From Levilinea sp. (GTDB taxonomy: Bacteria; Chloroflexota; Anaerolineae; Anaerolineales; Anaerolineaceae): a stretch of DNA of 64,000 bases. Position numbers and translations under genes: made by a program. The notes under the pieces were generated by a model. The model had not been told where the DNA came from and searched no databases. It was given only the letters and a program-made list of their open reading frames with translations. Within the stretch, counting starts at the first letter, position 1. Each line of letters opens with the position of its first letter. Of this stretch, positions 7,970 to 16,590 are shown in pieces. The stretch is taken from the NCBI GenBank assembly GCA_029975215.1, contig JARKPO010000046.1:184839-248838 (forward strand), read 5' to 3'.

Positions 7970-10900
7970 ATGACAACTGAAAAGACTGTAACCGTTGATG
8001 CCAATGAGGCAACTGCTTACGTTGCCTACCGCACAAACGAGGTCATCGCTATTTATCCCATTACGCCCTCCTCCGGGATGGGCGAGCTTTCGGATGAATG
8101 GGCGGCGGCGAATATTCCCAATGTGTGGGGCAGCGTGCCCCTGGTGGCCGAGATGCAGGCCGAGGGTGGGGCGGCGGGCGCGGTGCACGGCTCGCTGCAG
8201 ACCGGCGCGCTGACCACCACCTTCACCGCCTCGCAGGGCCTGCTTTTGATGATCCCCAATATGTACAAAATCGCCGGTGAATTGACCTCGACGGTCTTCC
8301 ATGTTTCGGCGCGGGCGCTTTCGTATCAAGCCATTTCCATCTACGGCGACCATTCAGATGTGATGGCCACGCGGGCCACGGGCTTTGCCCTGATGGCTTC
8401 GCGCTCGGTGCAAGAGGCCCACGACATGGCCCTGATCTGCCAGGCGGCTACCCTCCGGGCGCGGGTTCCTTTCCTGCACTTTTTTGACGGCTTCCGCACC
8501 TCACATGAGGTCAACAAAATCACCCTGATCCCTGAAGATGTGATGCGCACGATGATGGATCCGGCCTTGGTGGCGGCGCACCGCGCGCGGGCTTTAAACC
8601 CGGAGCGGGCGTTCATCCGCGGTACGCTGCAAAATCAGGATGTGTACTTCCAGGGGCGCGAGTCGGTCAACCCGTTTTACGCCGCCTGCCCGGCGCACGT
8701 GCAGGCGGTCATGGATCAGTTTGCTGCGCTCACAGGCCGTTCCTACCACCTGTTTGATTACGCTGGTGCGCCGGACGCGGAGCGGGTGATCGTGATGATG
8801 GGTTCGGGGGCCGAGACGGCCGAAGAGACGGCGCGGGTTCTGGCGGCGCGGGGCGAGAAAGTGGGCGTGGTGACGGTGCATCTGTACCGGCCTTTCTCCA
8901 TCGCACATTTTGTTCAGGCCCTGCCGCCTACGGTGCGCACCCTGGCGGTGTTGGACCGCACCAAAGAGGCCGGTTCCAGCGGCGAGCCGCTGTATCTGGA
9001 CGTGGTGGCGGCGGTGCAGGAAGCCGCAGCCGACGGCATGACGCCCTTTGCCAGCCCCCCGCGGATTTTGGGCGGGCGCTACGGCCTGGCTTCGAAAGAA
9101 TTTACGCCGGGCATGGTGCAGGGCATTTTTACCGAGATGGCCAAGGCCAAACCCAAGAACCATTTCACCGTGGGCATTCACGACGATGTCAGCCACACCA
9201 GCCTGAGCTACGATCCCAGCTTCTCCATCGAAGCGGATGAGACCGTGCGCTGTGTGTTCTTTGGCCTGGGCGCGGACGGCACCGTGGGCGCTAACAAGAA
9301 TTCGATCAAAATCATCAGTGAAGAGGGCGGCAACTTTGGCCAGGGCTACTTTGTGTACGATTCTAAGAAGTCCGGCTCGGTGACGGTGTCGCACCTGCGC
9401 TTTGGCCCCAAACCCATTCGCGCCCCGTATTTGATCGGTGAGGGCGATGCCAACTTCGTGGCCTGCCACAACTTCTCCTTCCTGGAACGCTTTGACATGC
9501 TCAAGTACTCCCGCCCGGGCAGCGTCTTTTTGCTGAACAGTCTGTACGGGCCGGATGAGGTGTGGGATCACCTGCCGCGCGAAGTGCAGCAGGCGCTGGT
9601 GGAAAAGAACCTGAAATTCTACGTGATTGACGCGCACCACGTGGCCGAGGCTTCGGGCATGGGCAGCCGCATCAACACCATCATGCAGACCTGCTTCTTC
9701 GCCATCAGCGGTGTGCTGCCGCGGGATGAAGCCATCGCCCAGATCAAGAAATCCATCAAGAAGACCTACGGCAAGCGCGGTGAAACGGTGGTACGGCAGA
9801 ACTTTGAGGCGGTGGACAACACCCTCTCGAACCTCAAGGAAGTGGTCGTTCCGGCGCAGGTGAACAGCGCATTTGGTATGCGCGCGTCCATGTCTGAATC
9901 GGCCCCGGCTTACGTGCGCGAGGTGCTGGGCGAAATTTTGATCAACAACGGCGACGCGCTGCCGGTGAGCAAGATGTCGGCGGACGGAACCTACCCCTCC
10001 GGGACGGCCCAGTACGAGAAGCGCAACATCGCGCTGGAAATCCCCACCTGGGCTTCGGAGCTGTGCATTCAATGCGGCAAGTGCGCCCTGGTGTGCCCGC
10101 ATGCCAGCATCCGCATGAAGGTGTACGCACCGGAGGCTTTGGCGGGTGCGCCGGAGACCTTCCGCTCGATGGATGCCAATTTCAAAGAATTCCCAGGGAT
10201 GCGCCTCACCATTCAGGTGGCGCCCGAAGACTGCACGGGCTGCAGCCTGTGCGTGGAAGTCTGCCCGGCCAAAGACAAGGCCCAGACGGGGCGCAAGGCC
10301 CTGAATATGGCCCCGCAGCCGCCCCTGCGCGAGACGGAGCGGGCGAATTGGGAATTCTTCCTGGAGCTGTCCGAAGCAGACCGCACGGCTTTCCAGCCCA
10401 CCACGGTAAAAAATTCTCAGCTGCTCCAGCCGCTGTTTGAGTTCTCAGGGGCCTGCGCAGGCTGCGGCGAAACGCCGTATGTCAAGCTGGTGTCGCAGCT
10501 CTTCGGCGACCGCGCCATCATCGCCAACGCCACGGGCTGCTCCTCGGTGTACGGCGGGAGCCTGCCCACCACGCCGTGGTCAGCCAACCGCGACGGGCGC
10601 GGCCCGGCCTGGTCGAACTCGCTGTTTGAGGATAACGCTGAATTTGGCCTGGGTATGCGCCTTTCGGTGGAAAAGCAGAACGGTTTTGCCCGCGAGCTGG
10701 TGAAGCAGCTGGCTGGTGAAATCGGTAGTGTGCTGGCCGACGGCCTTTTGGGGGCGGAGCAGAGCACGGAAAGCGGTCTGCGCGCTCAGCGGGAACGTGT
10801 GGCGGCCCTGAAAGAGCGGCTGTCTACGATGCAGGACCCGCGGGCAGGGATGCTGATGAGCGTGGCGGATGCGTTGATCCGCAAGAGCGTGTGGCTCATC

Positions 10901-11557
10901 GGCGGCGACGGCTGGGCGTACGACATCGGCTACGGCGGTTTGGATCATGTGTTGGCCAGCCCCTACAACATCAACGCCCTGGTGCTGGATACGGAAGTCT
11001 ATTCCAATACCGGCGGGCAGGCTTCCAAAGCCACCCCGCGCGCGGCGGTGGCCAAATTTGCCGCCAGCGGCAAGGGCATGGGCAAGAAAGACCTGGGCAT
11101 GATTGCCATGTCTTACGGACATATTTATGTGGCGCGGGTGGCGCTGGGGGCCAACGACGCCCAGGCGCTACGGGCTTTTTTGGAGGCGGATGCTTATGAC
11201 GGTCCGTCGCTGATCATTGCCTATTCGCACTGCATCGCCCACGGCATTGACATGAAAGAGGGCCTCCAGCAGCAAAAACTGGCCGTGCAGGCGGGGGTTT
11301 GGCCGCTGTACCGCTTTAACCCGGCCCTGGCGCATGAAGGCAAGCCGCCGTTGGTGATTGACTCCAAGGCGCCGACCATTCCGGTAGAAGAGTACGCCTA
11401 TCGCGAGACGCGTTACCGCATGCTGACCATCAGCAATGAGGCCCGCGCCGAAGAGCTGATGCAGGCGGCCAATGAGGACGCGCGCTTCCGCTGGGAGCGG
11501 CTGCAAAAACTGGCGGCTGCTTACGCTGAGCTGAGCGCGCTGACCAGTGAATCGTAG
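7970..11557 (+). CDS. nifJ: Pyruvate:ferredoxin (flavodoxin) oxidoreductase, single-chain
   Basis: The 1195-residue enzyme oxidatively decarboxylates pyruvate to acetyl-CoA and CO2 and reduces ferredoxin or flavodoxin. Domains in order: N-terminal alpha-type domain (TAYVAYRTNEVIAIYPITPSS, residues 1-410), gamma domain (about 420-640, FFGLGADGTVGANKNSIKII), two 4Fe-4S motifs (CIQCGKCALVCP from residue 699; CTGCSLCVEVCP near 755), and the beta/TPP domain with CAGCGE near 827, GGDGWAYDIGYGG near 977 and DTEVYSNTGGQ. Length is typical. It has its own transcription unit and is followed by a strong hairpin. Its presence indicates anaerobic or microaerobic central metabolism. Confidence 0.97.
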   Translation: MTTEKTVTVDANEATAYVAYRTNEVIAIYPITPSSGMGELSDEWAAANIPNVWGSVPLVAEMQAEGGAAGAVHGSLQTGALTTTFTASQGLLLMIPNMYKIAGELTSTVFHVSARALSYQAISIYGDHSDVMATRATGFALMASRSVQEAHDMALICQAATLRARVPFLHFFDGFRTSHEVNKITLIPEDVMRTMMDPALVAAHRARALNPERAFIRGTLQNQDVYFQGRESVNPFYAACPAHVQAVMDQFAALTGRSYHLFDYAGAPDAERVIVMMGSGAETAEETARVLAARGEKVGVVTVHLYRPFSIAHFVQALPPTVRTLAVLDRTKEAGSSGEPLYLDVVAAVQEAAADGMTPFASPPRILGGRYGLASKEFTPGMVQGIFTEMAKAKPKNHFTVGIHDDVSHTSLSYDPSFSIEADETVRCVFFGLGADGTVGANKNSIKIISEEGGNFGQGYFVYDSKKSGSVTVSHLRFGPKPIRAPYLIGEGDANFVACHNFSFLERFDMLKYSRPGSVFLLNSLYGPDEVWDHLPREVQQALVEKNLKFYVIDAHHVAEASGMGSRINTIMQTCFFAISGVLPRDEAIAQIKKSIKKTYGKRGETVVRQNFEAVDNTLSNLKEVVVPAQVNSAFGMRASMSESAPAYVREVLGEILINNGDALPVSKMSADGTYPSGTAQYEKRNIALEIPTWASELCIQCGKCALVCPHASIRMKVYAPEALAGAPETFRSMDANFKEFPGMRLTIQVAPEDCTGCSLCVEVCPAKDKAQTGRKALNMAPQPPLRETERANWEFFLELSEADRTAFQPTTVKNSQLLQPLFEFSGACAGCGETPYVKLVSQLFGDRAIIANATGCSSVYGGSLPTTPWSANRDGRGPAWSNSLFEDNAEFGLGMRLSVEKQNGFARELVKQLAGEIGSVLADGLLGAEQSTESGLRAQRERVAALKERLSTMQDPRAGMLMSVADALIRKSVWLIGGDGWAYDIGYGGLDHVLASPYNINALVLDTEVYSNTGGQASKATPRAAVAKFAASGKGMGKKDLGMIAMSYGHIYVARVALGANDAQALRAFLEADAYDGPSLIIAYSHCIAHGIDMKEGLQQQKLAVQAGVWPLYRFNPALAHEGKPPLVIDSKAPTIPVEEYAYRETRYRMLTISNEARAEELMQAANEDARFRWERLQKLAAAYAELSALTSES

Positions 11558-11578
11558 GTTTCGGTTTGACATCGAATT

Positions 11579-11612
11579 CCTGCCCCGTTTCGGTTGAGGC
11601 GGGGCAGGTTCT
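11579..11612 (+). terminator. nifJ terminator
   Basis: CCTGCCCCG (11579-11587) and CGGGGCAGG (11600-11608) form a perfect 9-bp stem with a 12-base loop, followed by TTCTC. The T-run is short but the stem is strong. Confidence 0.7.
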
Positions 11613-11645
11613 CAAGAACGGCACAGGATTATTCTCATAAATTGG

Positions 11646-11677
11646 TTGCATAATGGGCGTTTTCGAGTTAATATAAT
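11646..11677 (+). promoter_or_regulatory. Promoter of the 11.9-15.8 kb ABC transporter operon
   Basis: TATAAT at 11672-11677 with a possible TTGCAT at 11646-11651 (20-base spacing, longer than ideal). An inverted repeat ATCCC-N6-GGGAT (11680-11695) lies across the predicted start site and could be an operator. The predicted leader is about 195 bases. Confidence 0.5.
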
Positions 11678-11704
11678 ATATCCCCTATACGGGATGCGGT
11701 TGTT

Positions 11705-11830
11705 TTCGGGAGAGGTCCGTACAAACGGACGAACCCTATTCTCTGGAGATATCCTTGAACCATTCAAGGAGGTGATTCCCCGAAGCCGAAACATTAGCCG
11801 TTTTCTGCTCAAGCAGCCTGCTGCGGCTGC
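11705..11830 (+). promoter_or_regulatory. Structured 5' leader with three hairpins
   Basis: The non-coding stretch 11558-11879 holds the nifJ terminator, a promoter and this leader. Hairpins seen: GTCCGT/ACGGAC with an ACAA loop (11715-11730), enclosed by AGAG/CTCT (11711-11714 with 11741-11744); CCTTGAA/TTCAAGG with a CCA loop (11753-11769); and GCAGCC/GGCTGC (11813-11830). No ORF or T-run is apparent. I could not match it to a riboswitch class from memory; it may be a cis-regulatory RNA for the transporter. Confidence 0.4.
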
Positions 11831-11879
11831 GCCTTCACTGTTCAACCTTTAGATTCGTTCGGAAAGAGAAGAGAAGATT

Positions 11880-13076
11880 ATGAAAAAGAATTTGTTGGTC
11901 ACGCTGAGTTTGCTGGTGATGGTGGCGATGGTCCTGGCTGCCTGCACCCCCGCTGCAACCCCCGCTCCGGCTGAACCCGTCGCTCCGGCTGCCCCGGCTG
12001 AACCGGCTGCCCCTGCCGAACCGGCTGCCCCGGCTGCTGAAGCCACCGGCATGGAAGCTCTGATCGCTGCGGCCAAAGCCGAAGGCGAGCTGACCGTCAT
12101 CGCTCTGCCCCGCGACTGGGCGAACTATGGCGAAATGATTGACACCTTCTCCAAGAAATACGGGATCAAGGTTAATGAACTGGACCCCAACGCCGGCTCC
12201 GGTGATGAACTCCAGGCCATTCGCGCCAACAAAGACAACAAAGGCCCCCAGGCTCCGGACGTGATTGACGTGGGTCTGTCCTTTGGCCCCATCGCCAAAG
12301 AAGAAGGGTTGATCACCCCCTACAAAGTGGCCACCTGGGATTCGATCCCCGAGAATTTGAAAGACGCTGAAGGCTACTGGTACGGCGATTATTACGGCGT
12401 GCTGGCGTTTGAAATCAACAAAAGCGCGGTCACCGATCTGCCCAAAGACTGGGCCGACCTGCTGGACCCCAAATACAACGGCCAGGTAGCCCTGGGCGGC
12501 GACCCCCGCACCTCCAACATGGCGATCCTGTCCATTGCGGCTGCGGCGATTGCCAACGGCGGCAAGATCGAAGAACCCCAGGCTGGTCTGGATTACTTTG
12601 ATAAGATGAACAAAGCCGGCAATTTCGTCCCGGTCATCGCCAAACCCGGCACGATCGCTTCTGGCGAAACCCCCATCGCCATGATGTGGGACTACCTGGC
12701 CCTGGCCGACCGCGACAGCTTTGCGGCCAACCCGGAAATCGAAGTGGTGATCCCCAAGAGCGGCGTGGTAGCGGGCGTGTACGTTCAAGCTATCAGCGCT
12801 TACGCTCCGCACCCGAATGCGGCCAAGTTGTGGATGGAATTCCTCTATTCGGATGAAGGTCAGAATATCTGGCTGAAGGGCTATGTGCACCCCATTCGCT
12901 ACAACGACATGGTTGCGCGCAATGTGGTCCCGGCTGAACTGGCCGCCAAACTGCCTCCGGCGGAATACTACGCTACGGCCGTGTTCCCCACCCTGGAACA
13001 GCAGGATAAGCTGAAAGCTGCTGTGGCTGAAGGCTGGGATAAGGTTGTGGGCGTTGAAGTCAAAGCCGCCCCGTAA
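11880..13076 (+). CDS. ABC transporter substrate-binding lipoprotein (PotD/FbpA-like)
   Basis: The 398-residue precursor has a lipoprotein signal peptide with lipobox LAAC (Cys22), then a Pro/Ala/Glu tether of about 35 residues built from APAEP repeats, and then a periplasmic-binding-protein type-2 fold (ELTVIALPRDWANYGEMIDTFSKKYGIKV, APDVIDVGLSFGPIAKEEGLI, YGVLAFEIN, FLYSDEGQNIWLKGYVHPI). Relatives bind polyamines, ferric iron, thiamine or aminoethylphosphonate; the sequence does not settle which. It is the first gene of a four-gene importer operon. Its TAA stop overlaps the next ATG by one base. Confidence 0.85.
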   Translation: MKKNLLVTLSLLVMVAMVLAACTPAATPAPAEPVAPAAPAEPAAPAEPAAPAAEATGMEALIAAAKAEGELTVIALPRDWANYGEMIDTFSKKYGIKVNELDPNAGSGDELQAIRANKDNKGPQAPDVIDVGLSFGPIAKEEGLITPYKVATWDSIPENLKDAEGYWYGDYYGVLAFEINKSAVTDLPKDWADLLDPKYNGQVALGGDPRTSNMAILSIAAAAIANGGKIEEPQAGLDYFDKMNKAGNFVPVIAKPGTIASGETPIAMMWDYLALADRDSFAANPEIEVVIPKSGVVAGVYVQAISAYAPHPNAAKLWMEFLYSDEGQNIWLKGYVHPIRYNDMVARNVVPAELAAKLPPAEYYATAVFPTLEQQDKLKAAVAEGWDKVVGVEVKAAP

Positions 13077-13978
13077 TGGGATCCGGAATGAAAACAAAGC
13101 AGCAAGGGGACGCGCCTCTGGCGCGTCCCTCCCTTCCCAAAATCAACTGGAACTGGCTGGGGGTTATGCCGTTTTTTATTTTCGCGCTGCTGTTCCTCAT
13201 TCTGCCTGCCAGTTCCCTTTTTGTCGGTAGTTTTCAGGATAATCAGGGTCAGTTTACGTTTAACAACATCAAGAACCTGTTCACGCCCTATATTCTGAAT
13301 TCTTACAAGTTGACCATTCAGGTCAGCCTGGTGACGGCTGTCGGCGGGGCCTTTTTTGGCTTCCTGATGGCGTACGCTGTCACCCTCGGCGGACTGCCGC
13401 GCTGGCTGCGCACGGCCCTGACCACTTTTTCGGGGGTCGCCAGCAACTTTGCGGGTGTGCCTCTGGCCTTTGCGTTCATTTCTACCCTGGGGCGCGTGGG
13501 TCTGGTGACGGTGATTTTGAAATCTTTAGGGATCAATATTTACCAGCAAGGCTTCAACCTGTACTCCTTTTGGGGCTTATGCCTCACCTACATGTACTTC
13601 CAATTCCCGCTCATGGTGCTGATCATCAGCCCGTCGTTGGATGGGCTGCGCCGTGAGTGGCGGGAAGCCTGTGAAAATTTGGGCGGCTCTTCGTGGCATT
13701 ACTGGCGGCATGTGGCTCTGCCCATTTTGACCCCGGCGCTGATTTCCACCACGATTCTGCTGTTTGGCAACAGCTTTGGCGCGTACGCCACTGCCTACGC
13801 CCTGACGGGCGGCTCATTGAACCTGGTGCCCATCATCATTGGCGCGCAAATTCGCGGCGATGTGCTGCACGACACCGGTTTGGGCTACGCTTTGGCTCTG
13901 GGCATGGTGGTGATCATGGGAGCCAGCATTTTGGGTTACACGATTCTGCAAAACCGCGCGTCGAGGTGGCTGCGATGA
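13076..13978 (+). CDS. ABC transporter permease (PotB/FbpB-like), first subunit
   Basis: The 300-residue protein has about six transmembrane segments and a binding-protein-dependent transport inner-membrane domain. The EAA loop is seen at REACENLGGSSWHYWRHVALPIL (about residues 198-220), which docks onto the ATPase. Its ATG overlaps the stop of the binding-protein gene (TAATG) and its stop overlaps the second permease start (ATGA), showing tight translational coupling. An alternative ATG is four codons in. The transporter type (two unequal permeases, TOBE-type ATPase) is that of polyamine, iron or phosphonate importers. Confidence 0.87.
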   Translation: MGSGMKTKQQGDAPLARPSLPKINWNWLGVMPFFIFALLFLILPASSLFVGSFQDNQGQFTFNNIKNLFTPYILNSYKLTIQVSLVTAVGGAFFGFLMAYAVTLGGLPRWLRTALTTFSGVASNFAGVPLAFAFISTLGRVGLVTVILKSLGINIYQQGFNLYSFWGLCLTYMYFQFPLMVLIISPSLDGLRREWREACENLGGSSWHYWRHVALPILTPALISTTILLFGNSFGAYATAYALTGGSLNLVPIIIGAQIRGDVLHDTGLGYALALGMVVIMGASILGYTILQNRASRWLR

Positions 13979-14754
13979 AACGCTCTCGTTTTTGGTCCTG
14001 GTTGTGGATTGGCCTGGGCGCCCTGTACTTTTTCATCCCGCTGCTGGCCACGCTCAACTTCTCGCTGCGCATGAAAAAAGATGTGATCAGCCTGATGGCC
14101 TATGAAAAGGTGCTGGCTGACCCTGGGTTTGTCAAATCATTCACCTTTTCGGCGGAGATGGCCTTTTTCACCATTTTGGCCAGCATGATCCTGATCGTCC
14201 CCACAGCCTATTGGGTGCATCTGCGGCTGCCGCAGGCCAAACCCATTGTGGAATTTATCACCCAGCTGCCCTTCGTCATCCCCGCGATTGTGTTGGTCTT
14301 CGGTCTGATCCGAATTTTTAGCCGCCCTCCGTTTGTGCTGACTGCCAGCCCGGTGCTGTTGGTGGCTGGCTATGTGGTGCTGTCCTTCCCTTACATGTAT
14401 CGAGCGGTGGATAACGGGCTGCGTGCGATGGACGTGCGCGCGCTGACCGAGGCGGCCCAGTCCCTGGGGGCGGGATGGGGCACCATCCTGCTGCGGGTGA
14501 TCTTTCCCAACCTGAAGGTGGCTTTGCTGAGCGGTACGTTCCTGACCTTTGCGATTGTCATTGGCGAACTAACCCTGGCTTCACTGTTGGCCTGGCCTGC
14601 GCTGGGGCCGTACATGGCCTTGTTAGGGCAAAACCGCGCCTATGAACCAGCAGCGTTGGCAATTATGTCCTTTGCCCTCACCTGGGGCATGATTGGCCTG
14701 ATTCAGGTCTTTACCCGCGGAACGTCTGGGACGGCCCTGGGCGGTATGAAATAG
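13975..14754 (+). CDS. ABC transporter permease (PotC-like), second subunit
   Basis: The 259-residue membrane protein has about six hydrophobic helices and an EAA motif at TEAAQSLGAGWGTILLRVIFPNL. It pairs with the permease encoded just upstream to form the membrane channel of the importer. ATG 13975 overlaps the upstream stop by four bases. A longer open frame in the same phase is not credible because it lies inside the first permease gene. The ATPase gene starts 16 bases downstream. Confidence 0.87.
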   Translation: MKRSRFWSWLWIGLGALYFFIPLLATLNFSLRMKKDVISLMAYEKVLADPGFVKSFTFSAEMAFFTILASMILIVPTAYWVHLRLPQAKPIVEFITQLPFVIPAIVLVFGLIRIFSRPPFVLTASPVLLVAGYVVLSFPYMYRAVDNGLRAMDVRALTEAAQSLGAGWGTILLRVIFPNLKVALLSGTFLTFAIVIGELTLASLLAWPALGPYMALLGQNRAYEPAALAIMSFALTWGMIGLIQVFTRGTSGTALGGMK

Positions 14755-14770
14755 CACAACGAGGTACCTC

Positions 14771-15829
14771 ATGGCATTTTTAGAGATTAACAACGTCAAC
14801 AAACGCTTTGGCCAGTTCGTCGCTGTGGAAGATTTTAACCTCAAGGTGGAGCGGGGTGAATTTGTCTCCTTCCTGGGCCCCAGCGGCTGCGGCAAGACAA
14901 CCACGCTGCGCATGGTGGCCGGGTTTGAAATGCCGACGGACGGCAAAATTTTGATCAACGGCGCAGATGTGACCCATAAGCCGCCGAACCAGCGCAATGT
15001 GGGTATGGTGTTTCAGAGTTACGCCCTGTTCCCCAACATGACCGTGGCGGACAACATCGGCTTTGGGCTGAAGGTGGCGCGTAAGAGTAAAGATGAGATC
15101 GCCAAGGTGGTGGATGAAATGCTGACCCTCATCCACATGGAGTCTTTCAGGCAGCGCTATCCGTATCAGATGTCGGGCGGCCAGCAGCAGCGTGTGGCCC
15201 TGGCCCGCGCCCTGGCCATTCACCCGCAGGTGCTGCTGTTGGACGAGCCGCTGTCTGCGTTGGACGCGAAGATCCGCGTAGAGCTGCGCACCGAAATCCG
15301 CGCTATTCAGCAGAAGTTGGGCATCACCACCATCTACGTCACCCACGATCAGGAAGAAGCTCTGTCGCTTTCGGACCGCATTGTGGTGATGAAAGACGGG
15401 CACATTGAGCAGGTGGGGTCGCCTTTCCAGATTTACAACTTCCCCGAAACGCCCTTTGTGGCCTCTTTTGTGGGCACGCTGAACGTGGTGGACGCCGTGG
15501 CGAGCGATCCGCAGAGTGGGGCTCTGACCGTGGACGGGCAGGAGATTCATGCGGCCCAACCCCTCTCGGTTTCGGCTGGCCAAACGGTGCGCGTCGCTGT
15601 GCGGCCAGAAATGCTGCGCATGACCGCCGACAGCGGCAGCAACGGCGTCAACGAGCTGAGCGGCACGGTGGACACGGTGACCTTCTTGGGCTCCATCGTG
15701 CGCGTGCAGGTGCGGCTGGAAAAGAGCAAGCTGTTTTTTGATATGTTCAACAACCCACACCTGGTTCCCCCCCAGGTGGGTCAGAAACTGACCGTGTATT
15801 TCCCGCGCGAGGCCTGCCTGGTGGTGTAA
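14771..15829 (+). CDS. ABC transporter ATP-binding protein (PotA/FbpC-like, TOBE domain)
   Basis: The 352-residue ATPase has Walker A GPSGCGKTT (about residue 37), the Q-loop FQSYALFPNMTV, signature MSGGQQQRVALARAL, Walker B VLLLDEPLSALD and switch histidine in YVTHDQEEA. A C-terminal TOBE_2 regulatory domain (about residues 240-350, VRVAVRPEMLRM) is typical of PotA/FbpC/CysA importers. A GAGGT element precedes ATG 14771. It completes the four-gene operon and converges on eutL across a shared terminator. Confidence 0.92.
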   Translation: MAFLEINNVNKRFGQFVAVEDFNLKVERGEFVSFLGPSGCGKTTTLRMVAGFEMPTDGKILINGADVTHKPPNQRNVGMVFQSYALFPNMTVADNIGFGLKVARKSKDEIAKVVDEMLTLIHMESFRQRYPYQMSGGQQQRVALARALAIHPQVLLLDEPLSALDAKIRVELRTEIRAIQQKLGITTIYVTHDQEEALSLSDRIVVMKDGHIEQVGSPFQIYNFPETPFVASFVGTLNVVDAVASDPQSGALTVDGQEIHAAQPLSVSAGQTVRVAVRPEMLRMTADSGSNGVNELSGTVDTVTFLGSIVRVQVRLEKSKLFFDMFNNPHLVPPQVGQKLTVYFPREACLVV

Positions 15830-15856
15830 TTGGCCGGCACGCCAGTCTGCATAGAG

Positions 15857-15897
15857 AAGAACGCACCCCTGAGCGGTTTCAGGGGCGCGTTCTTTTT
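15857..15897. terminator. Bidirectional terminator between the ABC operon and eut operon
   Basis: The arms 15857-15872 and 15879-15894 (starting AAGAACGC and ending GCGTTCTT) form a nearly perfect 16-bp stem with a six-base loop. A T-run follows on the plus strand and an A/G-rich run precedes it, so it can serve both convergent operons. Confidence 0.85.
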
Positions 15898-15922
15898 AGC
15901 TGGCAGGGGTTCACGCAGCGCA

Positions 15923-16579
15923 TCAATAGTCGATGGGCTGCCGTGCGACTTCGAGGATGGTATCCTGAAAGGCCAGGGCGGCTGCCTGACAGGCCGACTG
16001 CGTGCCGGTGAGCACGGCGCCCATGAAGTTGGTTTCGGAGGGTGGGGCGGTGTAAGACACCAGCCGCACATCCGCGGCTTTGAGAGCCGCATCCAGCCCG
16101 TAGCAGCCTTCCAACGGGGGGGCGATCAGATAAGCGATGGGTGAGCCGACGGGCACGCCGCACAGCTGCGACAGGTAGCGGCCGGTCTGCGAGATGACGT
16201 GGGGGAAGAAGGCGATGGTGCCCTCGGGGTTGGCGCTGTACCACAGGGCGCGGGTGCTGAGATAGCGCAGGGCAGCGTCCAGACCGGCGCGAACCTCGGC
16301 GGGGTTCGGCCCGGCGAGCATGGCGATGATCTCGCCCGAAAGCGGGCCAGAGGCGTGGCGGGCACCGGCGTAAAACGAATGGGCGTAGACAACTTCCACG
16401 TCGGCCATTTTGGTGGCCTCGTCTATGGACACATAGGTGGCGTCGTCGTTATCGGCGGTCAGCAGCCCCAGGCTGCGCTGATCGGGCCGCAGCCCCAATT
16501 GGCGGGCGTATTCGGGGGCCACACTGGGGATCAGACGGACTGCCAAAGCGGCGGCGGGGATGGGGTCTAAGATGGCCAT
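15923..16579 (-). CDS. eutL: Ethanolamine-utilization microcompartment shell protein EutL
   Basis: The 218-residue product aligns along its length with EutL from memory of the enterobacterial protein: RSLGLLTADNDDATYVSIDEATKMADVEVVYAHSFYAGA..., GPNPAEVRAGLDAALRYL, AYLIAPPLEGCYGLDAALKAADVRLV and PPSETNFMGAVLTGTQSAC. EutL is a tandem-BMC trimeric shell protein with a gated central pore that binds ethanolamine. ATG 16579 is chosen because a GGAAGG element precedes it and homology starts there; GTG 16594 overlapping the eutC stop is possible. It is the last gene of eutABCL. No other shell gene is in the window. Confidence 0.95.
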   Translation of the reverse strand: MAILDPIPAAALAVRLIPSVAPEYARQLGLRPDQRSLGLLTADNDDATYVSIDEATKMADVEVVYAHSFYAGARHASGPLSGEIIAMLAGPNPAEVRAGLDAALRYLSTRALWYSANPEGTIAFFPHVISQTGRYLSQLCGVPVGSPIAYLIAPPLEGCYGLDAALKAADVRLVSYTAPPSETNFMGAVLTGTQSACQAAALAFQDTILEVARQPIDY

Positions 16580-16590
16580 GCGTACCTTCC

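Noticed and set aside
8594..10102. 502-codon open frame on the minus strand inside nifJ
   Set aside because: Antisense shadow; the translation is rich in His, Arg and Gln without family features, and nifJ is intact on the other strand.
11705..11830. Known riboswitch class (glycine, TPP, guanidine-I) in the ABC leader
   Set aside because: Only fragments resemble those aptamers; conserved cores are missing, so it is listed only as a structured leader.
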